A stretch of 21,994 nt of DNA from a virus. Both the position numbers and the translations under genes were made by a program. Every line of letters starts with the position of its first letter. The first letter of the stretch is position 1. Under the pieces are notes generated by a model. That model was not told the origin of the DNA, did not search any database, and worked only from the letters and a program-made list of their open reading frames with translations. Of the stretch, positions 1-5,495 are shown in pieces. Location: IMG/VR virus record IMGVR_UViG_3300037521_000067, positions 1-21,994 of that record; one strand, given 5' to 3'.

Positions 1-215
1 CGTGGTACGAGGCCGCTATATACTGGGACGGCATTGACAAGATCTCCGGTCAGTTCGTTGGACCAGATGGCGTTGTCGGTGGTGGCGGAACCGTCATCCC
101 AGGTGCGAACCTGACGGCAGTCGGATTGAATCCAGGGTTCTTGTTCTCCGACGGTGTGGATGGCGCAGCTAAGACGCTGGACGTTGACTACGTTCTCTTC
201 GGCGGAAGTCGCTAA
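1..215 (+). CDS. C-terminal end of a phage structural protein (partial, beta-rich)
   Basis: The frame starting at base 3 is open for 70 codons and ends at TAA 213-215; the gene begins upstream of the window. The visible tail starts W-Y-E-A-A-I-Y-W, has a Gly-rich turn (VVGGGGTVIPG) and ends with an alternating strand pattern, KTLDVDYVLFGGSR. Alternating hydrophobic residues and a closing aromatic strand like this are common at the C-terminus of phage tail and fibre proteins with jelly-roll or lectin-like domains. That comparison is from memory of such proteins, not a search. The next gene follows after 12 bases with a strong ribosome site, so it belongs to the same transcript. The exact function cannot be named from 70 residues. 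Confidence 0.75.
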   Translation, partial: WYEAAIYWDGIDKISGQFVGPDGVVGGGGTVIPGANLTAVGLNPGFLFSDGVDGAAKTLDVDYVLFGGSR

Positions 216-227
216 AGGAGAAACGTC

Positions 228-860
228 ATGAGAACCATTGTACAGACGCGGCAACTCGCCGCCGCTGTCGCGAACGGCATAGCTCAAGATCAGCAACTCG
301 GAGCGGCTGGGGATCTGGCTCTAAATGGATCACTCGTTGATGCAGACGGAGTCGCTCAGCTTGGATCGCAACGACAAGTAATACTTGAGTCGGGTGGTAA
401 CATCGCGACCGTGGTCTTTACGGTTACAGGTACAGACGATCAGGGACGTACGATCAGCGAAGATGTCACTGGTATTAACGGCAGTTCCGAAGTCACTGTG
501 CTTAACTTTGCGACCGTGACGCAGATTGCTGCTAATGATGCGTTCGCGTCGGACGTTGAGGTTGGTACGACCGGAGTGGGAGCTTCTCAGGAAGTTCCGC
601 TCGATCAGTACATCTCTCCGTTCAATGTAAGTCTGTTTCTAGGTATAATCGGCACGGTGGATGTCACCGTTCAGTTTACTGGAGACGACGTGTTCGGTGA
701 TGCTCCCGGACCTTTCAGTTGGTTAGATCATCCGAATCTTACCAACATCACTGCTGACGATGATGCAACATTCATATCTCCAGTCAGCGCCTGTAGACTG
801 CTCACTAACTCTGGTGTGGGTACGGCAGTCCTGAGGATTCAGCAAGCCGGTCTCACCTGA
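228..860 (+). CDS. small beta-rich virion protein, function unknown
   Basis: The protein has 210 residues. The start ATG has AAGGAG at 215-220, seven bases upstream, partly inside the previous stop. The N-terminus MRTIVQTRQLAAAV is followed by strand-rich sequence with the pattern VVFTVTGTDDQGRTISEDVTG and then FATVTQIAAND, and a repeated V-G-T-T-G-V-G-A-S segment near residue 112. This layout resembles a family of small virion proteins frequent in environmental tailed phages, with an Ig-like or beta-sandwich appearance. There is no signal peptide, no membrane segment and no catalytic motif. It overlaps the next gene by one base (TGATG). A head decoration, neck or fibre-associated role is inferred from position only. 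Confidence 0.7.
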   Translation: MRTIVQTRQLAAAVANGIAQDQQLGAAGDLALNGSLVDADGVAQLGSQRQVILESGGNIATVVFTVTGTDDQGRTISEDVTGINGSSEVTVLNFATVTQIAANDAFASDVEVGTTGVGASQEVPLDQYISPFNVSLFLGIIGTVDVTVQFTGDDVFGDAPGPFSWLDHPNLTNITADDDATFISPVSACRLLTNSGVGTAVLRIQQAGLT

Positions 861-1045
861 TGGCTGGCATAACAGGAAACGAGGTGACCGCAGCGACGGT
901 CACCGCCTCTCCTGTGACTAGAGACAGGGTCACCGGACCTCCGGCTCCTCCGCCTGTCGTGGGGGACATCCTTCTCATTGACGACGGTGGCGATGCTTTG
1001 CTCATCGACGATGCCACTTCAGACAATCGACTCATAGAGGACTAG
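860..1045 (+). CDS. small 61-residue phage protein with LLIDD repeats
   Basis: The start ATG overlaps the previous TGA (TGATG), so translation is probably coupled; no good ribosome site of its own is visible. The N-terminal half is rich in Thr and Val (MAGITGNEVTAATVTASPV), then a Pro-rich linker (PPAPPPVV), then a C-terminal part built from a short repeat: ILLIDDGG, ALLIDDAT, RLIED. Tandem 'L-L-hydrophobic-acid-acid-G' strands of this type occur in small phage virion proteins, but I cannot assign a role. It ends three bases before the next ATG. The overlapping reverse-strand frame is a shadow. It is likely a real gene because of tight spacing and the internal repeat, but it is short. Confidence 0.55.
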   Translation: MAGITGNEVTAATVTASPVTRDRVTGPPAPPPVVGDILLIDDGGDALLIDDATSDNRLIED

Positions 1046-1048
1046 CGC

Positions 1049-3433
1049 ATGGCTAATTCAACTATTCCCAATCTCGTTGCCGTCACAGTTCCTGCGGGGA
1101 CAGATCTCCTTGGAGTTCGCCAGAGTGGCGATGCACGAGACAAGAAACTAACGGTTACACAACTTCTCTCCCTTGGAGGCGACGTATTCAAGGTAGGAAC
1201 TCCGTCCGCTGGCTTATTCGGTGTATGGACTGGTGATGGAACAATTGAAGCCGTATCAGAGGTAACTCTCGGTGGTGGTGTTCTGGTCCTCAATCCTGGC
1301 ACAGAGACTCGCGTGACCGGCGATCTAAGATTGCTTACTGGCTCCGGTCAGGCACCGATGCTCGTAGACGAATTGTCAACCGAAACAAATCCAACAATAT
1401 GTCCAGCGTTTGCCGATCAGAACACAGGTCTAGGTTGGATTGGTGGCGATAGACTTTCGATAATTTCGGGTGGTGTGTCTGGACTGGTTCTAGCTGAACT
1501 AAATGGCGCAGTCATTCCTAGGTATGATACCGAACCAGCCATGACTGCATTCGCAGGCGGCGGACAAGTAAGCGCAGTACAACTTGATCACGGATACAAT
1601 GTCGTAGCAACTGTTGCGACTACCGGCGATTCGGTAAAACTTCCAATAGGTATAGTTTTCTTACAAGGTTCTGTCGTTTACATCAAGAACGACGGCGTGA
1701 ATGCTTGCGACGTATTTCCGGGATCAGGCGACAATCTTGGTGCCGGAGTAGATACAGCCATCTCGCTTGCAGCGGGAGCGTCAGTGGCATTCATCGGAAA
1801 AACTGCTGACTCAATTTGGACTCAACTGATCTTCGCGGCTGGAGGAGGCGGAGGAGACGTCACGAAAGTTGGCACTCCTGTCGATAATCAGATCGGTGTC
1901 TGGACAGGTGATGGCACCATCGAAGGCGACTCTGAATTCTTATGGGATGGAAGTGCGCTCACTGTAGGCTTCGTCAACGCTGGTCCGCAGTTGCTGAACG
2001 AGGTAGCTACAGATACCAATCCCACGATTGTTCCTACCCGAAATGATCCTGATACTGGTATAGGACATGATGCCGCAGATAGATTCGCACTCATAGCGGG
2101 TGGAGTTACCGTTGCGCACGTTCTGGAACAGACCGGGTCTCCGGCAATCGTCATTGACCCGAATGATGCTGGATCAGGTGCGCCCGAATTGGCTTTCGGC
2201 GCGGGCGCTGATACTGGCTGGCGTGAGTCTGCCAACGTACTGACTCTTATTCTTGGAGGAGCATCTAAGTGGGGCTGGGATGGCGATCTCTATGTATCAA
2301 TAACTGCGACAGGCGCAGGTCTGTTGAACGAAGCGGCGTCTGCTACTAATCCGACATTCGTTCCGAATCGCAGCGACCTCGACTCAGGCATCGGGCAGAA
2401 CGCAGTGGATCAAGTCTCGATCATCGCTGGTGGAGACGAGATAGCCAGAGCGGTAGAAGTTGTCGGAGCGAATCAGCTCATCCTATCTCCCGCAGGGATT
2501 CAAGATAACGCGGCAGCACCTTCGCTCGCGTTCGGTGACGGCGACTCTGGCTTTTACGAGTCATTCGAAGACACGATCAGATTAACACTCAGCGGAGTAG
2601 CTCGGTGGGTATTCACGGGAGATCGTTTTGTCGCACACACAGGAAACGGTCCTAGCCTACAGAACGAAGCGTCCCTTCACACTAATCCAACTTTGATTCC
2701 GGCTCTAGGTGATCCAAGCACAGGAATCGGTGGCGTTACTGGTGACATCTCGCTGATCGTAGGTAGCGTTGAAAAACTGCGCATCACCAGTTCAGTACAC
2801 ATATTCACGGGAGATTGGCAAGCGTCGATTACTGCTGGCCCTATCATAGTTGATGAGGCTGCGACCGGAACAAATCCGACACTGGTTCCACGCCGAGGTG
2901 ATGAAGACACAGGAGTAGGTTCTCTCGGTCTCGATACGCTTTCACTCATCGCTGGTGGCGTTGAGATGCTACGTTTATCAGAAGGCACGACCGACCAAGT
3001 TCTCATCGGTCCGGCTGGCACTGCTGCGGCTCCTTCTTTTTCATTCGTAGTTGACCCGGATACTGGATTCTATTCTGCTGTCCCCGGCATTCTTGCGATA
3101 TCAGTTGACGGCATAGGTAGATTTCGGTGGGTAGGTGATCAGTTTCGTGGAGCAACAGGCGGCAGTCCTTCGATACAGAATGAAGTGGCATCTGCAACAA
3201 ATCCAACACTGCTGCCAACTCAGACTGATCTCGATACAGGGATAGGCTGGACAGCTACTGATCACTTATCACTCGTTGCTGGTGGTCTTGATTGTATAAA
3301 CATAAGAGAGACAGCGAGCGCTCGACAAATAGGTTTCTATACGACTGCTCCAATTTCACTACAGACCGGAGTTGCTGTCACCGAAATTGCAATTCACGCG
3401 GCTCTGGTCGCACTTGGATTAATCACGGCATAG
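1049..3433 (+). CDS. modular repeat-built tail fibre-like protein (794 aa)
   Basis: The start ATG follows GAGG at 1037-1040. Residues 1-44 (TIPNLVAVTVPAGTDLLGVRQ) match the 'I-x-x-L ... D/E-L ... Q-x-G ... T-V' leader seen on many phage fibre-type proteins, and the 1207-residue protein downstream starts the same way. Two copies of a DVxKVGTP...VWTGDGTIE module lie at residues 45-76 and 270-301. A domain at about 176-263 (VYIKNDGVNACDVFPGSG, then a Gly-Ala-rich strand segment) also recurs near the C-terminus of the 1207-residue protein. The rest is at least nine copies of a roughly 40-residue repeat of two related forms: NEAASATNPTxxPxxxDxDTGIG...LSLIAGGVE and AxPSLAFGDGDTGFYE. The ending (IAIHAALVALGLITA) is hydrophobic. 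No enzyme motif is visible. Fibre or receptor-contact function is inferred from this repeat architecture. Confidence 0.7.
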   Translation: MANSTIPNLVAVTVPAGTDLLGVRQSGDARDKKLTVTQLLSLGGDVFKVGTPSAGLFGVWTGDGTIEAVSEVTLGGGVLVLNPGTETRVTGDLRLLTGSGQAPMLVDELSTETNPTICPAFADQNTGLGWIGGDRLSIISGGVSGLVLAELNGAVIPRYDTEPAMTAFAGGGQVSAVQLDHGYNVVATVATTGDSVKLPIGIVFLQGSVVYIKNDGVNACDVFPGSGDNLGAGVDTAISLAAGASVAFIGKTADSIWTQLIFAAGGGGGDVTKVGTPVDNQIGVWTGDGTIEGDSEFLWDGSALTVGFVNAGPQLLNEVATDTNPTIVPTRNDPDTGIGHDAADRFALIAGGVTVAHVLEQTGSPAIVIDPNDAGSGAPELAFGAGADTGWRESANVLTLILGGASKWGWDGDLYVSITATGAGLLNEAASATNPTFVPNRSDLDSGIGQNAVDQVSIIAGGDEIARAVEVVGANQLILSPAGIQDNAAAPSLAFGDGDSGFYESFEDTIRLTLSGVARWVFTGDRFVAHTGNGPSLQNEASLHTNPTLIPALGDPSTGIGGVTGDISLIVGSVEKLRITSSVHIFTGDWQASITAGPIIVDEAATGTNPTLVPRRGDEDTGVGSLGLDTLSLIAGGVEMLRLSEGTTDQVLIGPAGTAAAPSFSFVVDPDTGFYSAVPGILAISVDGIGRFRWVGDQFRGATGGSPSIQNEVASATNPTLLPTQTDLDTGIGWTATDHLSLVAGGLDCINIRETASARQIGFYTTAPISLQTGVAVTEIAIHAALVALGLITA
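1181..1276 (+). repeat. GDGTIE module copy 1 (divergent)
   Basis: This encodes residues 45-76 of the 794-residue protein: DVFKVGTP, a divergent middle (SAGLFG instead of VDNQIG), then VWTGDGTIE. It is the most divergent of five copies in the window and lies directly after the N-terminal leader. Confidence 0.7.
1856..1951 (+). repeat. GDGTIE module copy 2
   Basis: This encodes residues 270-301 of the 794-residue protein (DVTKVGTPVDNQIGVWTGDG, then TIEGDSEFLWDG). It follows a five-glycine linker, as do other copies, and is followed by the TGIG-type repeats. Confidence 0.85.
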
Positions 3434-3436
3434 ATG

Positions 3437-3441
3437 AGGAG
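3437..3441 (+). promoter_or_regulatory. ribosome binding site that decides the start at 3448
   Basis: AGGAG lies just after the previous stop. Two adjacent ATGs follow at 3445 and 3448. Spacing is 3 bases to the first and 6 to the second, which favours 3448. The reading frame is open further upstream, but that part overlaps the end of the fibre gene. Confidence 0.6.
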
Positions 3442-3447
3442 AACATG

Positions 3448-3921
3448 ATGGAAGGTTTCAAGAAAGGCGCGCAACCCGGAGCCGGAGTCGTAGGTCACGG
3501 TGAGGCGATGGGGTTCAGGAAGGGTGGACAGGTTAAGTCCTCTCCGCAGTTTCGTCAGACGACGAAGGGAATGGACGACATGGATCACGGTGTTCAGCCC
3601 GCGAGGAAGGGACGTAACGAACAGGAAGTTGAGGCTGGCGGAACGAAGCGCATGACGCCTGGATTCAAGGAAGGTGGATACGTCAAGTGCAAGAAGGGCG
3701 GAATGACTGCCTACAAGAAGGGAGGTAAGTATTACTTGATGAAGGGAGGCAAGATGCATCCGTATGCTGAGGGCGGAAGAGTCGCGTCCGCCGCGCACAA
3801 GACTCACTCCATGCCGAACAGAAGTCAGGGCGAAGGAGTTCAGCCTTCCGGTCGCGGCGCGAAGAACGTCGGTAAGGGTGGAAAGACTGGTCAGCATAAG
3901 GGGTATCGCGTCTCAAAATAG
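3448..3921 (+). CDS. basic Gly-Gly octad repeat protein (157 aa), probable internal virion protein
   Basis: I do not recognise a characterised homologue. The protein is very basic and rich in Gly and Lys. It opens MEGFKKGAQPGAG. At residues 73-113 it carries a run of five units, each holding 'K/A-K/E-G-G' with an aromatic or hydrophobic residue ahead of it: FKEGGYVK, CKKGGMTA, YKKGGKYY, LMKGGKMH, then YAEGGRVA. The Gly-Gly pairs are exactly 24 bases apart for the first four. Other single copies are FRKGGQV near the start and GKGGKT near the end. The motif YA-x-GG recurs in the two ejection-type proteins at 17520 and 19690, which suggests a shared partner or location inside the virion. There is no membrane segment or signal peptide. 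The frame stops at TAG 3919-3921 where another open frame takes over (3918-4055). Confidence 0.65.
   Translation: MEGFKKGAQPGAGVVGHGEAMGFRKGGQVKSSPQFRQTTKGMDDMDHGVQPARKGRNEQEVEAGGTKRMTPGFKEGGYVKCKKGGMTAYKKGGKYYLMKGGKMHPYAEGGRVASAAHKTHSMPNRSQGEGVQPSGRGAKNVGKGGKTGQHKGYRVSK
3664..3786 (+). repeat. Gly-Gly octad repeat (24-bp period)
   Basis: Gly-Gly codon pairs start at 3673, 3697, 3721, 3745 and 3772. The first four are 24 bases apart, the last 27. Each unit has Lys or Glu before the Gly pair and usually an aromatic or large hydrophobic residue two or three positions earlier. The codons for the Gly pairs differ between units, so selection appears to act on the protein. Confidence 0.8.
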
Positions 3922-4055
3922 CGAAGGCTCGGGGCGGTCCGGTCAATGAGAAAACGGTTGACAGAAAGATCGACCGAGCCATGACTAATCACGAAAAGCG
4001 GGCTCGGCCGAGAGGACACGGACAGTACGGAATAAAGAGGCGTGGAGTAACATAG
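3918..4055 (+). CDS. possible hidden small basic ORF (45 codons) without a normal start codon
   Basis: The 134-base gap before the next gene is open in the frame one base back from the preceding gene, from a stop at 3897-3899 to TAG at 4053-4055, immediately before the next ATG at 4056. From ATA 3918, which overlaps the previous TAG, it would read AKARGGPVNEKTVDRKIDRA, then MTNHEKRARPRGHGQYGIKR. This is a sensible basic sequence with Lys, Arg and Gly like its upstream neighbour. No ATG, GTG or TTG occurs before ATG 3981, which would give only 24 residues. Possible explanations are a -1 frameshift at TCAAAATAG extending the 157-residue protein, an ATA start, the short ATG 3981 product, or a sequencing error that split one gene. 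The exact abutment to both neighbours argues for coding. I cannot tell which explanation holds. Confidence 0.4.
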   Translation: MAKARGGPVNEKTVDRKIDRAMTNHEKRARPRGHGQYGIKRRGVT

Positions 4056-5132
4056 ATGGCAACTTCAGGAACAGTAGGACAGACGGTCTTCGAAACTCAG
4101 AAGGTGATTGATCACGCCTTCCGCAGATGCAAGATTCCGCCTCAGGCCATCACGCCGGAGTACATCCAAACGGCGTTTGATCTGTTGTTCTTGAACCTGT
4201 CTGCGCTCGCGGGTTACGGAATTCCACTCTGGGTGATTGAGAAGGTCATCTTACCCATCTATCGCGGAGAGCGGTCGGTTCCGTTGCCAGTCGGAACGGT
4301 TGACGTGATGGACTTTAACATCAGAGACCTCAATCGTACGCTCGGTGATTCGAACTCTGCGAGCGAGGGAGACGCCGATGCTGCCTTCGACAGTGATCTT
4401 ACGACCGCTTGTACGCAAGTAACTCCGGGAGGATTCATTCAGACGAACTTTGGATCCAGTAATGCGGTTCAGGTGGACAACTACGGCATCTTCTTCAACG
4501 CGACGGCGACCTGGGACATCACAATTCAGGGATCGCAGGACGGAATTACGTTCACGGACCTGTTTACGGACGCGGCAGTTGAAGCGGTCGCTGGAGATTG
4601 GATCTGGATAGATTTGGAGCAGCAAATTCCATTCCAATTCTTCAGATTGCAGGCAAACGGAACGACAGTGCTTGACGTTGCGGAGTTTTTCCTTGGAAAT
4701 ACGGCAAACGAGATCCCGATGCCGAAGATTAGCCTTGATTCGTACTCGAACTTGCCGGATAAGACGTTTTTGAGCCGTCCGACGGAGTATTGGTACGACA
4801 AACAGGCGGCAGCACAAGGTGGAAGGCAGATTGCGACGGTTTGGCCGCTCCCGGACACTGAATTCACATTCTTTCAGTACGTTCTGTACGTCAAGCGGCA
4901 GATTCAGGACGTCGGGACGATGGTTCAGGAAATTGAAGTGCCTCAACGATGGTATAAGTTCGTAATCGCGGATTTATCCATCGATGTTTGCATGGAAATC
5001 CCAGAAGCGGACATGAGCAGGCTTCCGATACTCAAGGAGGACTTGCTGAAGCAGGCGAAGGACGCGTGGACCGGAGAAGATGACGGTTCGCCGGTTCGTC
5101 TCACCCCAAGGATCTCGGTGTACACGAAATGA
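4056..5132 (+). CDS. head-tail adaptor-like protein with discoidin-like central domain (358 aa)
   Basis: GGAG at 4044-4047 precedes the ATG by eight bases. Residues 1-96 (MATSGTVGQTVFETQKVIDH, helical, then LPVGTVDVMDF) and about 217-358 (RPTEYWYDKQ, WPLPD, YVKRQIQDVG, VPQRWYKFVIADLSI, then a helical end closing ISVYTK) look like the podoviral adaptor/tail accessory group to which P22 gp4 belongs; similar proteins are common in environmental phages. Between them, residues about 100-215 form a beta-rich domain: DADAAFDSDLTTACTQ, GGFIQTNFGS, then WDITIQGSQDGITFTDLF and FQFFRLQANG. This pattern (a sugar-binding-like sheet with S-x-DG-x-x-F) resembles F5/8 type C (discoidin) domains. It overlaps the next gene by four bases. 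The adaptor role is inferred from family resemblance; whether the inserted domain binds sugar is unknown. Confidence 0.65.
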   Translation: MATSGTVGQTVFETQKVIDHAFRRCKIPPQAITPEYIQTAFDLLFLNLSALAGYGIPLWVIEKVILPIYRGERSVPLPVGTVDVMDFNIRDLNRTLGDSNSASEGDADAAFDSDLTTACTQVTPGGFIQTNFGSSNAVQVDNYGIFFNATATWDITIQGSQDGITFTDLFTDAAVEAVAGDWIWIDLEQQIPFQFFRLQANGTTVLDVAEFFLGNTANEIPMPKISLDSYSNLPDKTFLSRPTEYWYDKQAAAQGGRQIATVWPLPDTEFTFFQYVLYVKRQIQDVGTMVQEIEVPQRWYKFVIADLSIDVCMEIPEADMSRLPILKEDLLKQAKDAWTGEDDGSPVRLTPRISVYTK

Positions 5133-5494
5133 GCCTATTCATCGATCCCAGTGGGGAGTCAACCTTCGGTCTTGGCATTTGCGCAAGATGCAGTCGGAAG
5201 ATGCCGCTCGATGATCTGTACAGCGATCCGAATGCGCCCGGACTGATGGTGTGCATCGAGGATCTGGATGATTATGATCCGTATCGTTTGGCCGCGCGAC
5301 CAACTGAGGAGATTAATCTTCTGTATGTTCGACCAGATAGACCGCTGAATGATGTAATTCAGCCGGACTCTACGATGTTGTTGTTCTACCTCCGTGGAGT
5401 GAGCGAACCGAATACTTACAGAGTCACATCGTCCGGTCAGTTTAGAGAGATAGGACAGGCACCAGACGGCGGAATTCCGCCTTGGGAGTTATAG
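5129..5494 (+). CDS. small Cys-containing phage protein (121 aa), probably neck-associated
   Basis: The start ATG overlaps the previous stop as ATGA. The N-terminal part carries Cys18, Cys21 and Cys42 in the context GICARCSRKMPLDDLYSDPN and LMVCIEDLDDYDPYRL. This looks like half a zinc ribbon: the fourth ligand is not a Cys (Glu or Asp follow), so metal binding is uncertain. The second half has RPDRPLNDVI and a short beta segment. Small proteins with this CxxC ... 'DPYRL' layout are common next to adaptor genes in environmental podovirus-like genomes, as recalled rather than searched. Tight coupling to the adaptor gene suggests a role in the head-tail joint. No catalytic motif is visible. Confidence 0.65.
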   Translation: MSLFIDPSGESTFGLGICARCSRKMPLDDLYSDPNAPGLMVCIEDLDDYDPYRLAARPTEEINLLYVRPDRPLNDVIQPDSTMLLFYLRGVSEPNTYRVTSSGQFREIGQAPDGGIPPWEL

Positions 5495-5495
5495 A

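Noticed and set aside
1049-3433. Diversity-generating retroelement target in the repeat fibres
   Set aside because: No reverse transcriptase is in the window, and I see no paired template and variable repeat with adenine-specific changes; differences among repeats are mostly synonymous third-base changes.
3664-3786. CRISPR-like array from the 24-bp period
   Set aside because: The units are in-frame codons with varied sequence, without a conserved DNA repeat or unique spacers.
3448-3921. Adenovirus-type protease cleavage sites at the Gly-Gly pairs
   Set aside because: Only one site (MKGG followed by K) matches the known (M/I/L)xGG consensus, and no protease gene is visible, so processing is left only as one possibility.
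3764-3949. Overlapping + frame of 61 codons reaching into the gap before 4056
   Set aside because: It lies mostly inside the basic protein gene in another frame and ends in mid-gap. The frame ending at 4055 fits the gap better.
3955-3976. Hairpin (7-bp stem CGGTTGA/TCGACCG with one G-U pair, 8-base loop) considered as terminator or frameshift stimulator
   Set aside because: No T-run follows, so it is not an intrinsic terminator. It lies about 35 bases after the possible slip site, much further than the usual 5-9 base spacer, so it is probably incidental.
4251-4946. Long reverse-strand frame (231 codons) opposite the adaptor-like gene
   Set aside because: It lies wholly inside a convincing + strand gene, is rich in Arg and Ser as expected from reading this codon usage backwards, and has no ribosome site or neighbour on that strand.
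5129-5494. Complete zinc ribbon in the 121-residue protein
   Set aside because: Only three Cys (18, 21, 42) are in ribbon-like positions and the fourth ligand is missing, so metal binding cannot be claimed.
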